From Elymus sibiricus (Eukaryota; Streptophyta; Magnoliopsida; Poales; Poaceae), in assembly GCA_039707655.1 (NCBI GenBank), contig CM077666.1:305314166-305378165 (forward strand): a stretch of 64,000 bases of DNA. Reading direction: 5' to 3'. A program made the position numbers and the translations under genes. Below the pieces are notes generated by a model. It made no database searches, had not been told where the DNA came from, and saw only the letters and a list, made by a program, of their open reading frames with translations. Position 1 is the stretch's first letter, and every line of letters begins with the position of its first letter. This document shows positions 11,159 through 21,435 of the stretch, in pieces.

Positions 11159-12736
11159 TGATACGTCTCCAACGTATCTATAATTTTTGATTGTTCCATG
11201 CTGTTATAATATCAATCTTGGATGTTTTTATAATCATTTACAACAATTTTATATCATTTTTGGAGACTAACCTATTGACTTAGTGCCCAGTGCCAGTTGC
11301 TGTTTTCTGCCCTGTTTTTGTTTTACAGAAAATCAATACCAAACGAAGTCCAAATGCAACGAAGCTTTTTGGAGATTTTTTATTGGACCAGAAGAACACT
11401 AGAAGCTTCGGGAGGAGGCCAGAAGACCCTGGTGGGGCCCACGAGCCACCAGGGCGCGCCTGGGGGGGGCAGGCACGCCCTGGTGCCTCGTGGGGCCCAC
11501 CAAGCTCCGTTTGACCTAATTCCAGCACTATAAATTCCAGAAAAATCAAAAACCCTCAAGGGGAGTCCACGAAATACTTTTTACGCCGCCGCAAGCTTCT
11601 GTTCCAGAGAGATCCCATCTGGGGTCCTTCTCCGGTGATCTGCCGGAGGGGGAATCGATCACGGAGGGGCTCTACTTCAACCTTGCTGCCTCTCCGATGA
11701 TGCGTGAGTAGTTTACCACAGACCTTCGGGTCCATAGTTAGTAGCTAGATGGCTTCTTCTCTCTTTTTGATCTTCAATACAATGTTCTCCTTGATGTTCT
11801 TGGAGATCCATCCGATGTAATCTCTTTTTGCGGTGTGTTTGTTGGGATCCGATGAATTGTGAGTTTATGATGAGATTATCGATGAAATTATTTGAGTCTT
11901 TGCTGCACTCTTTTATGCATGATTATTATAGCCTCGTATTTCTTCTCCAATCTATTGATTTGGTTTGGCCAACTGAGTTGATTTATCTTGCCATGGGAAG
12001 AGGTGCTTTGTAGTGGGTTCGATCTTGCGATGCTCAATCCCAGTGACAAAAAGGGACATGACACGTATGTATCGTTGCTACTAAGGATAACAAGATGGGT
12101 TCTATTCATTGGGTTTATTAATTCGTGAGTTTGTCTTGTCTACATCATGTCATCGTTCTTAAGGCATTACTTCGTTCTTTATCGGACTTAATACACTAGA
12201 TGCATGCTGGATAGCGGTCGATGTGTGGAGTAATAGTAGTAGATGCAGGCAGGAGTCGGTCTACTAATCTTGGACGTGATGCCTATATACATGATCATTG
12301 CCTTGGATATCGTCATGATTATTTGCTTTTCTATCAATTGCCCAACAGTAAGTTGTCTACCCACCGTATGCTATTTTCTCGAGAGAAGCCTCTAGTGAAA
12401 TCTATGGCCCCCGGGTCTATCAAAATCATATTACTAAAACCCTAAAAATATTGCTGCCATTTCTTTTTATTTATTTTATTTTGTATTTTTGTTTCAATCT
12501 ATCAATCTATCACATACAATTTAATCTTGCAATTTACCGCCGAGAGATTGACAACCTCTCATTTGCGTTGGGTGCAAGGGTTTGTTGTTTGTGTGCAGGT
12601 ACTGCTAACGAGGTGTTGTGTGATTCTCCTACTGGTTCGATAACCTTGGTTTCATAACTGAGGGAAATACTTATCTCTACTGTGCTGCATCATCCCTTCC
12701 TCTTCAGGGAAATACCAACGCAAGCTACAAGTAGCA
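11159..12736 (+). repeat. 3' LTR of element B
   Basis: 1578 bp, from TGATACGTCTCC to AAGTAGCA. Outside the 263-bp insertion it differs from the 5' LTR at about 2% of positions by eye. It is followed by target duplicate AGGGA at 12737-12741. Confidence 0.93.
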
Positions 12737-12741
12737 AGGGA

Positions 12742-13596
12742 GTTTATTACATTGTTACAAATATCGGCCGATTAACTGCAGTTAACTGCTGCTGTGTTGT
12801 TGTTGTTGCTGCTCTTCTATGTATATCTAGACATCATCAGAACATTAAGGTAGCACTCTTCCTTGTTGCTATGTAGCCTAGGATTGCATATTTAGACATT
12901 CAGTACAATGCATATTCCTATGTAGCCTCAGATATATTAGATATGGCCCTAGTTAACCTACCGATAAATGGGTTACAGATATATTCAGTTAAATGTATGA
13001 TTCACCGATTAATCCCTTATTAGCCCCCGGCCTATATGGTACCAGCTACCGATATCCTGAACAGTGAGTATATATAAGCCATGGGATGAAACTAACCTCG
13101 ATGGAAAACAACAGTCATTCCCAATATTGTCCTGTGTAAGTACATCGAAAGGCATGCTAAGCACAACAGGCTAAACATCAACCAAATATATCCATGGTAG
13201 ACAACATAATCTCCAAATGATAGCTTCAGTGTGCAGGTTTAAGCACGCTAGTTAAGCAAAACAAGAAGTGGAAAGGTGTGTTAACTGCACAGTTCATACT
13301 TGCACATATAGAACATCACATTGTGAATAACTGAAATAAACAAGGCATAATACATACATCCAAAGATAGCAATTGAAACTGGACATATGCTAACTACAAA
13401 CAACCGAACAACCAAAAACCGTTAAAAGAGGCATATGGTCGCTACAACAGGCTTAACAACAAGCAAATATAGTCATTCATATTGGTATTGTTGAAACTGG
13501 TATTGATGAAATTGAACTTCAAAGTTCATACTTGCACATATAGAACATCACTTTGTGAATAACTGAAATAAACAAGGCATACTACGAACAACCAAA
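12742..13596. other. CACTA-internal region, partial direct repeat
   Basis: No gene is seen. A 59-bp segment (13291-13349, AGTTCATACTTGCACATATA...) recurs at 13523-13581 with two mismatches, showing a local duplication about 232 bp apart. The sequence continues the CACTA element, and the intron of its minus-strand gene, after element B. Confidence 0.5.
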
Positions 13597-14327
13597 AACA
13601 AATCATGGGATTACCCCTGTGAAGAGGCACGGCAAAACAAATCATGGGTTTCCTCACTTGTCACAGATGGGCTCCTTCCCATTGGAAGAGCACGGACTCT
13701 GGGTGCGCTCCATGTTGTCGCAGATGGGCTCCTTCACCTTGGAAGAGCACGACTATAGGGTGCCCTCCCTGATGTCGCAGATGGGCTCTTTCCCCTTGGA
13801 AGAGCCGGAGAGGGTGCCCTCCTCGTGGTCGCCGTCGATGAGGTCTGACTTGGTAGCTGAGGATCCCAAGCCATCGTCGCAGAACGTGTCCTTCAGAAAT
13901 GACAAAAGGGGCTCCATGGCGATGAAGGATGGCAAATTGTTGACAACGAGCTAGAGGAGATCAGCGGCAGTGCCATCAAGGAGATCGACGGCGGTTGAAC
14001 CCGAGGGGTTGGGGGTGGGCAACTTAACCTGTGACATAGCCCGTGTCAAGCCGTCGCTGTCGACGACCTCGATGTCGTAGCCGGCGTCCGCGATATACCA
14101 GAATACTCTAGCCCGCTGATTGAAAGCCTCCGGCCAGTCATCGTCGTCAGCTTCCTCATGGCCACCACGCTGACGTCGGGCGAAGAGGCCGCGATAAACC
14201 TCTTTTGGGCCATTCGCTCCTCGAGCTCCCCGGGAAGCGTAGTTGGGCTTAGGCTGCGATGCTCTAGAGTGGGGGAGGGGGGTGGGGATGGGGATCTATG
14301 GGAAAGGGGGCGTTTCGTAGGCGTCAT
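13597..14327 (-). pseudogene. 5' exon(s) of the CACTA-borne B3-like gene, degraded
   Basis: Reading on the minus strand, an ATG at 14327 opens a Ser/Pro/Thr/Arg-rich segment (MTPTKRPLSHRSPSPPPSP) that stays open to 14046. Further along (13935-13650) the motif SSxxKEPICD occurs three times at about 20-residue spacing, with in-frame stops between. This places a repeat-containing coding exon upstream of the B3-like exons at 3647-4240, in the same orientation and now separated by element B. The link between the two parts is inferred from position and strand. The stops suggest a decayed gene. The motif function is unknown. Confidence 0.4.
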
Positions 14328-14528
14328 CTAAGAAACTCAGGGCGGCGAGGGTATGTTGATCGGTGGGTAACCTGCACGGGCAGACCGGCAGAGGTTGACG
14401 ATGGAGGCGGCGCGGCGGCGGCGGTGGTGGTGGCGGTGACCTAGCTAGGTTTCGAGCGAGGGATGGGGGGTGTGTGTGAACGGAGGTTTTGGGGTGTGTG
14501 TGTGTGGAGGGGGGCCAAGGTGGTGTTT

Positions 14529-15130
14529 GAGGAAATGCCGCGGCTACTGAAAATTTTACTAGGCGGGAGTAAAATGCCGGGGCTACTGAAAATTTGGATC
14601 AAGGGGTTGAAGCAGAGCGGGAGTAACAAACATCGCACACGGTCCAAACATAATAATCGTGTGCTATCAAACAGAAAAACCCTCCAGGTGAGCAGATATT
14701 TTTTAGATTGCGAGGGATGTAGGCGGTAGTAAAATGCTGGGGCTACTGAAAATTTGGATCAAGGGATTGAAGCAGAGTGGGAGTAACAAACATTGCACAC
14801 GGTCCAAACATAATAATCGTGTGCTATCAAACATAAAAACCCTCCAGGCGAGCAGATATTTTAGAGATTGCGAGGGATGCAGGCGGGAGTAAAATGCCGG
14901 GGCTACTGAAAATTTGGATCAAGGGATTGAAGCAGAGCGGGAGTAACAGACATCGCACTCGGTCGAAACATAATAATCGTGTGCTATCAAACAGAAAAAC
15001 CCTCCAGGCGGGTAGATATTTCCGAGAGCGAGAGCAATGAACATCGCACACGATCGAAACATAGTAATCGTGTGCTATCAAACAGAAAAACCCTCCAGGT
15101 GGGTAGATATTTTTGTGATTGGGAGGGAAG
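14529..15130. repeat. Right subterminal repeats of the CACTA element, 160-bp period
   Basis: Three direct units start near 14570, 14731 and 14891 with AAAATGCCGGGGCTACTGAA (one base differs in the middle unit), and a partial fourth unit follows to 15130. Each carries CATCGCACACGGTC and AATCGTGTGCTATC motifs. These resemble the CACACG/CGTGTG motifs of the left subterminal region and support the same transposon. Confidence 0.75.
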
Positions 15131-16869
15131 CCTCGTGGACCCCAATCTACTGTGCTGATGTGAGTGACAGGCGCACGGGGTTGGCACACGGGTAGTCTGA
15201 GGGAACCGTGTTTGTTACGTCCCCAATCGCATCCGTCTCGTCTGCTGTTTATAAATTTGGCAAAAAAACACGGGAAAGGGTCAGAACACGAACACACTTG
15301 CATGTGGACCAAATATATGTATGAAAAGGGTGGTTTGATGTTCAAATACCCAATGCACAACTTTGATGTGGCACGTGTCTCACAAAGCGCCCATTATTGC
15401 TATAGTCCACCACCCCCCCCCCCCACTTCGTGTTGGCGGGAGGGGAATCCTAGCTATGAACGCATGCCCCCAAATAGCTAGGTCTGACATCTCACCCTAC
15501 CGTAACACAAAACCTATAGGACTCCATCATATGCTCAAACCCCCCCATTCGCTTCCGGTCAAAAGTGGACCGTGTGCGGGCCCACAAATGTGTGATTATG
15601 GCGCGAGATGGGTGAGACCACATACTAACCACATGCGGGTATATATATATGTATGAAAATGGTGTGGTGTGATATTTAAATACCCAATTCACAATTTTGA
15701 TGTGGCACATGTGTGCCTCTCGCAAATTAACCGGGCATCCCCGACCCCACGGAGTTTCAGGAAGTGCGGAGTAGTGCCCCCCCCACACACACTTTGAGTC
15801 GGTGGGACGATAGGGCATCTCACCAAGACACACTGTAACACGGACCAAGAAGAATCCTCCTTGGTCGTATAACCTCTCTCTCGGTGTTGGTCAAAGTGAT
15901 GGACGTCCACGCGGCCCCACAAATGGGCTAGCTTGTCGACGATAGCCACGCGAGGGAGTGCCCGAAGACAACCACTGTGTGCATGTGGCCCAAACTTATG
16001 TGTGGAAGTGTTGTGTGGTGTTTGAATACCCAATGCACAACTTTTGATGTGGCACCGTGCTTTGGAACCGGAAAGTCCCCACACGGAGCTAGCGAGGGTT
16101 CACGACGCGTATAGTATATATATATGTATGTATGTCACCCCACTTCGAGCCGGTGAGAGGGATTCATGCGTACGCATGCATGCGCTCAAACTTAGGTCTG
16201 GAATTAATCTCACCATGATCGACCTACTATACGGTAACACGAACCAAAGAAGAAGAATCCACCCTGGTAACCTCTCTTCTTGTTGGTTGAAGTGATGGAC
16301 GTCCACACAGGCCCACGAATATATAGGCTTCCCGCCAATAACCAATCGAGCGGAGAGTGTCCGAAGACAACCACTGCATGCATGTGTCCCAAACATATGT
16401 ATGGAGGTGCGTGATGCATGCATATGTTTGAATACCCAATGCACACCATTGATGTGGCGCATGCGTCGAAAATCGCACAGTCCCCACACAGAGCGAGGTT
16501 CATGACGTGTCGTGTATATATATGCTCACCCCCCCCACTTTGATCCGGTGGAAGGGATTCATGCGTACACATGCGCTCAAAGTATATTATGTAGTCTCAT
16601 ATATAGCATGACCTCCTAAGTCAAATTATAACCTCTCTCGCTATCGGTCAAAAGTGATGGACCAAGCGGGCCCACAGATGGAAGCATCGCCGATAACCGC
16701 GTGAGTGAGTGCCAGAGGACACCGCCATCGCTTGCATGTGGCCCAAACATATGTATGGAGGTGTGTGTGGTTGTGATGTTTGAATACCTAATTAATGCAC
16801 AACTTTGATGTGGCACCCACCTCGGAAACCGTAAAGTCCCCACACGGAGCGAGGTTCTAGTGACGCGTA

Positions 16870-17179
16870 GTATATATTACATTTGAAATACAAATAGTTA
16901 CATTCATATTGATTCACTACAGAAAATTTGGCATAAGAAAACAAAAATATAGGTCATAAGACCAGAAAAATTGCATTTTATGTATATTTTACACTATGTT
17001 TTTACGTTTGTAATTTTACGTAACATAAAATATTATTTACGGCGATTATATTTTTTTACGTTCTCTTTTTACGTATGAAATAAGAAAAATGTATGAAACG
17101 TAAAATTACGGTGCATTGATGTTAATAGAGAGGGGGGTGAAGAATAATTATTCCTCACCCAGGGTGACGAATAGTCAAT

Positions 17180-17215
<36 letters not shown>
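16870..17215. mobile_element. AT-rich insert in the array, MITE-like
   Basis: It interrupts the array between units five and six. It contains repeated TTTTACGT/ACGTAAAA motifs in both orientations, a near-palindrome (GGTGAAGAATAATTATTCCT and on to CACC, about 17138-17161), and a (TA)n run at 17182-17213. Clear terminal repeats and a target duplication were not found, so the MITE call is tentative. Confidence 0.4.
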
Positions 17216-17216
<1 letters not shown>

Positions 17217-18392
17217 CTAGTCCCCCCCTCTTCGACGCGTACTATATACTCCTACCGTAACACAACCCGAAAAGAAATCCTCCTTTGGTCGTCAAATTAA
17301 CCTCTCTCGTTGGGTCAAAGTGATGGATGACGACCTCGCGGGCCCACGGAGAGGGAAGCGTTTTGCACGCGAGTGAGTCCTATAGGGCAAACCATGCACC
17401 GTCTGCATGTGGCCCAAAGAGGCCGGTGTTTGTGTGATGTTTGAATACGTACCCAATGCACACCTGCCTCGGAAACCGAAAAGTCCCCACACGGAGCGAG
17501 GTTCATGACGCGTAGTATGTGATGGTCGTCCCCTAGCTCCCCCGGCCCTCTTCGACGCGTACTATATACTCCTACTGTAACACAAACCAAAAAGAATCCT
17601 CCTTGTTGGTCAAATTAATTAACCTCTCTCTCGTTGGGTCAGAGTGCTGGAGACGACCTCGCAGGCCCACGGATGGAAGCGTCACACGCGAGTGAGTGTC
17701 CTATAGGGCAACCACCGCCTGCATGTGCCCAAAGAGGTGTTGTGTGATGATGTTTGAATAACCAATGCACAACTTTGATGTGTCACCTGCCTCGGAAACC
17801 GGAAAGTCCCCACACGGAGCGAGGTTCATGACGCGTAGTATATATGTTGCCCCGCCTCTTCGATGCGTACTATATATACTCCTACTGTACGTAACACAAA
17901 CCAAAAAAGAACCATCCTTGTTGGTCAAATTAATTAACCTCTCCCTCGCTGTAGGTCAAAGTGATATGGTGGACGACGACCTCGTGGGCCCACAGAGAGC
18001 GTCACATGCGAGTGAGTGTCCTAGAACAACCACCACGTGCATGTGGCCCAAAGAGGTGTTGTGTGATGTTTGAATACCCAATGCACAACTTTGATGTGGC
18101 ACATGCTTTGCAAACCGGAAACACACACAGAGGTTCACGACGTGTATGGTCCCCCTCACTTTGAGCCGGCGGTGAGAGGGACTCATATGTGTCCGCACGC
18201 GCTCGAACTTTGATCTGGAATCTCACCATGATCCACACCGTATACACAGGCCAAGATGAATCCACCTTTGGTCAAATGCCTCTCGCTGTTGGTGAAAACT
18301 GATAACCTTCGCAAGCTAACGAATGGGCACATCGCTGATAACCGCACGAGGAGTGTCCGAGGACCACCAATAATGCATGCATGTGGCCCGAA

Positions 18393-18394
18393 CA

Positions 18395-18431
<37 letters not shown>

Positions 18432-18432
18432 G
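18393..18432. repeat. (TG)n(TA)n microsatellite
   Basis: A run of GT dinucleotides passes directly into a run of TA dinucleotides within the last unit of the array. Confidence 0.9.
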
Positions 18433-18556
18433 GAAGGGTTGTGTAATGTTTTAAATAACCAATTCATGACTTTGATGTGGCATGCCTCACAAAATGGTCA
18501 ATCCCACACGGAGGATCACGACTTGTAGTGTACTGCCGGACCCCCCCCCCCCCCAA

Positions 18557-19095
18557 CCCACATACCGCACCACCACCGCCACTTCGAGGTATATCAAACT
18601 TTTTCTGCACTGAACATGTGACCAAAGGAGTGTCGTGTTAAAATTTGAAAAAAAAATCAGAGGTCATTCGGCCGTTTTTATACATTGGTTGATTTCCTAG
18701 GGATTTAATGTGCAGAAATCAAAATTGAGCTACACGCACACGTGATAGTGCACCAAAATGGATTGGAAAATCATATGTGTGTCCCTGGGTGCATGTTTAT
18801 TCCCTGTGAAATTTCAAACATTGAGAATCTTGATTTTTAAAATCCAGTAAATCCAAAACTTAGTTGAAATTCATGAAACTTATCGTGGTGTCATATGGAC
18901 ACCAGTAGACTGTGATATTGTATTTTTTTGTCAAATTTGAGACAAGTTTTGATATAATCTTCTTACAAACGGGAGATTATTAATAATTGGCAACCAATAT
19001 CGCAAACCGATTATTTATTCGAACCGTGGGCGTTAGACCAATAATGTACGTGCCATGCTTTAGTTAAGCAATAAAGCGGCAGAATTAATCATCAA
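18557..19095. other. Intergenic sequence without recognised features
   Basis: Moderately AT-rich single-copy sequence. No ORF, repeat or element end is visible. Confidence 0.6.
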
Positions 19096-19136
19096 AAAAG
19101 AAAAACAATATACGTGCCGCCACGCGTCCCGTGTGC

Positions 19137-19330
19137 CGTGCGAGCAGGCGTGATTTGACGGGACGCATGCGAGCAGTCCGCCGCGCACGCAGACCGGGAG
19201 GCGTGCGGGCAGGTGTGTGAATTGACGGGAGGCGTGTTCGCTGCGCAGTGTCACCGGGAGGCGTGCTATTAGCTGTGTGAAATGACGGTAGGCATGCCAG
19301 CAGTCCGCTGCGCAGGCTCACCGGGAGGCG
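19137..19330. repeat. GC-rich degenerate tandem repeat, about 65 bp x 3
   Basis: Three units share TGTGTGAAATGACGGTAGGC-like starts and CACCGGGAGGCG ends. CpG density is high compared with the surroundings. The left breakpoint of the 15.4-kb duplication (19274) falls inside the third unit. Confidence 0.65.
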
Positions 19331-19476
19331 AGCCAGCCCTTTGACCGCCGCTCGCCTCGCTCCCACTGCTCCATGTTAATGGCGCGCCCGAGCCGCTGGT
19401 CGTAATAGGCGGCTGCACCCCCCGTCCACAGTGATCACCGCCGTCTGGAGTGTATGAGGATGCCGCTGAAGCGCAC

Positions 19477-21055
19477 TGAAAGCACATTTACTCCCTTGGT
19501 GGTTTTGGTAATTTGTAACAACATATATCTCATTGAACTAATAAACATTCAAGTGAAAGATTTCAGGAAGTTCAATGATTGGCATGGCAAGGACTAGGGA
19601 ATGTGGACCCCTCAAAATGCTAAGGACATACATTGGCAAAAGCTCAAGACTCTTCATTTTTGGTTTAGTGATCCAAGATCACATTGAGTCCATAGGAAAG
19701 CCAATACTATTAAAAGGGGATGAGGTTTTGATAATGATCTATTTGCTCAAGTGCTTAGTAATATTGCTCCAAAACCCTCAGCCACTTTCTCCATCCAAAC
19801 TTGTCCAAATTTCCAAAGTCTAACTCAGTTCCACCGAATCCTATTCATCCGGACCCACCGAGTTCATCAAGACAGTGCCACAAGCCAAACCCTAACAAAT
19901 CGGATCCACCGGTATGGATCTCGGTCCCACCGAGATGGCCTGGCCAACTCTCTGTCATCTGTTGCAATTATTTTGGTCTAACCGAGTTTGCAATCGGTGC
20001 CACCGAGATGGCTTGACCAACATTCTGTTGCCTTGTTGCAATTATTTCGGTCTCACTGAGATGTTGCAATCGGTGCCACCGAAACGAGGTTTACCCTACC
20101 ATTGTACATCGGTCGCTCCGAGTTGTTTCCATTCAGTAGCACCGAAACTTCAAAAGTTCACATCTTTTGCACAAGTCGGTCTCACCGAGATTTCCAGTCG
20201 GTGCCACCGAGTTTGGTCAACAGTGTGTAATGGTTGGATTTCGTGTGGAGGCTATATATACCCCTCCACCACCCTCTTACCAAGTAAGAGAGCCATCAGA
20301 ACGTGCCTACATTTCCACCATACATTTTCTGAGAGAGAACCACCTACTCATGTGTTGAGATCAAGTTATTCCAATCCTACCATTTGAACCTTGATTTCTG
20401 GCCTTCCCAAGTTGCTTTCCACTCAAATCCTTCTTCCACCAAATCCAAATCTGTGAGGGGTTGTTTGAGTGTTGGAGATACTATCACTTGAAGCACAAGA
20501 GCAAGGAGTTCATCATCAACACACCATCTATTACCTTTTGAAGAGTGGTGTCTCCTAGATTGGTTAGGTGTCACTTGGGAGCCTCCAAGATCGTGTGGAG
20601 TTGAACCAAGGAGTTTGTAAGGGCAAGGAGATTGCCTACTTCGTGAAGATCTACCCCGAGTGAGGCTAGTCCTTCTTGGACATAAGCCATGGTGGAATAG
20701 ACAAGGTTGCTTCTTCGTGGACCCTTTGTGGGTGGAGCCCTCCGTGGACTCGCGCAGCCGTTACCCTCCGTGGGTTGAAGTCTCCATCAACGTGGACGTA
20801 CGATAGCACCATCTATCAGAACCACGCCAAAAATCATCGTGTCTTCATTGCGTTTGAAATCTCTGATCCCCTCCTTTACTTACATGTGCAATGTTTTATT
20901 TTCCGCTGTTCTACTCTTAGAATGGCATGTGTAGGGTGTTACTTGACTTGATTTACTCGCTAAAATCTGCCCACAACTAAAATTGAGAAAAGGGATAGAT
21001 TTTATTTGGTCAAGTAGTCTAATCACCCCCCTCTAGACATACTTTCGATCCTACA
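19477..21055 (+). repeat. 5' LTR of element C (copy 1)
   Basis: It starts TGAAAGCACATTTACTCCCT and ends GATCCTACA. The U3 region (19835-20215) carries a cluster of TCGGTnnCACCGA-like motifs. A TATA box CTATATATA lies at 20252-20260. The LTR differs from the 3' LTR at roughly 3% of positions by eye. Confidence 0.92.
20252..20260 (+). promoter_or_regulatory. TATA box of the C LTR
   Basis: CTATATATA is followed by a CT-rich CCCCTCCACCACC segment, a typical plant core promoter layout. It lies just downstream of the quasi-palindrome cluster. The same box occurs in the other LTR copies near 35645 and 59880. Confidence 0.7.
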
Positions 21056-21057
21056 AG

Positions 21058-21069
21058 TGGGATCAGAGC
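21058..21069 (+). other. Primer binding site of C, initiator tRNA-Met variant
   Basis: TGGGATCAGAGC lies two bases after the LTR. The canonical initiator-tRNA-Met site is TGGTATCAGAGC, so one base differs. The duplicate is at 36451-36462. Confidence 0.75.
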
Positions 21070-21108
21070 TTTGGTCTCCATTGCATTGGTTTCACAACCT
21101 AGGAGAGT

Positions 21109-21435
21109 ATAGCGTCTAGTGAGGGTAACTATCACCGTAGAGGTCCATATTTTGATGGTACAAACTTTGCTAGTTGGAAGCATAAAATAAAAATGCATAT
21201 TCTTGGTCATAACCCCGCCGTTTGGGCTGTTGTTCGTGTTGGCTTGCAAGGTGAATTCTTTGAGGATGGTAAGGAACCGGATCGTGAAGCAACCGTGGAA
21301 GAATTGAAGATGTTGCAATACAATGCTCAAGCTTGCGACATTCTCTTCAACGGTTTGTGCCCCGAGGAGTTCAACAAGATCAGCCGCCTCGAGAATGCAA
21401 AGGAAATTTGGGATACTTTGGTTGATATGCACAAG
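21109..21435 (+). pseudogene. gag of element C, 5' part (copy 1)
   Basis: This is the N-terminal part of a Copia-type Gag (DUF4219 then UBN2-like: GPYFDGTNFASWKHKIKMHI, then LENAKEIWDTLVDMHK). The expected start codon reads ATA at 21109 where ATG would be expected; the next in-frame ATG is at 21193, inside the domain. The reading frame stops at 21435 because element D is inserted after the Lys codon. It continues in the same frame at 31641 once the 5-bp target duplication is discounted. Confidence 0.85.

Larger units (their letters stand above)
4390..12736 (+). mobile_element. LTR retrotransposon B, complete, non-autonomous (gag-pro only)
   Basis: This is a full element of 8347 bp: 5' LTR, PBS, Gag-Pro, a long non-coding region, PPT and 3' LTR. 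The 5-bp target duplication AGGGA is present on both sides (4385-4389 and 12737-12741). It lies inside the terminal repeat of a Stowaway MITE. There is no reverse transcriptase, RNase H or integrase; the 2.6 kb after the protease is non-coding. The Gag type and tRNA-Asp primer suggest the Gypsy superfamily. Confidence 0.93.
2751..15220. mobile_element. CACTA-like DNA transposon, right terminus not identified
   Basis: The left end CACTGGTACATCGAGCTGC starts exactly where the match between elements A and B stops (2750/2751), which marks an insertion point. The candidate 3-bp target duplication on the left is TGT. Inside are left subterminal repeats (2860-3500), a B3-like gene on the minus strand split by element B, and right subterminal repeats (14529-15130). 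The inverted copy of the left terminus was not found before 19 kb, so the right end is deleted, diverged, or hidden in the array that follows. The right boundary given here is approximate. Transposase coding sequence was not recognised. Confidence 0.65.
15260..18540. repeat. Degenerate tandem array, about nine units of 310-410 bp
   Basis: The anchor CCCAATGCACAACTTTGATG, or a close variant, recurs at about 15349, 15682, 16028, 16434, 16786, 17450, 17759, 18075 and 18453. Around it each unit repeats CATGTGGCCCAAA, AAGTCCCCACACGGAGCGAG, GACGCGTAGTATATAT and TAACACAAACCAAAAAGAA in the same order. Spacing is 310-410 bp except for one 660-bp gap holding an AT-rich insert. The array is bounded on the right by a run of 16 C at 18541. 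Short ORFs in it are artefacts. It may be satellite-like or an enlarged subterminal region of the CACTA element. Confidence 0.8.

Noticed and set aside
15164..18265. Many short ORFs on both strands in the tandem array
   Set aside because: They follow the repeat period, are rich in Cys, His and Met, and change frame from unit to unit.
18515..18545. CTTGTAGTG as a right end of the CACTA element
   Set aside because: Only the last few bases fit a CACTA end. It does not pair with the left terminus and no matching target duplication follows.
19060..19487. Minus-strand Arg/Pro-rich ORFs of 64-93 aa
   Set aside because: They come from CpG-rich tandem repeats. No domain and no start context supports a gene.
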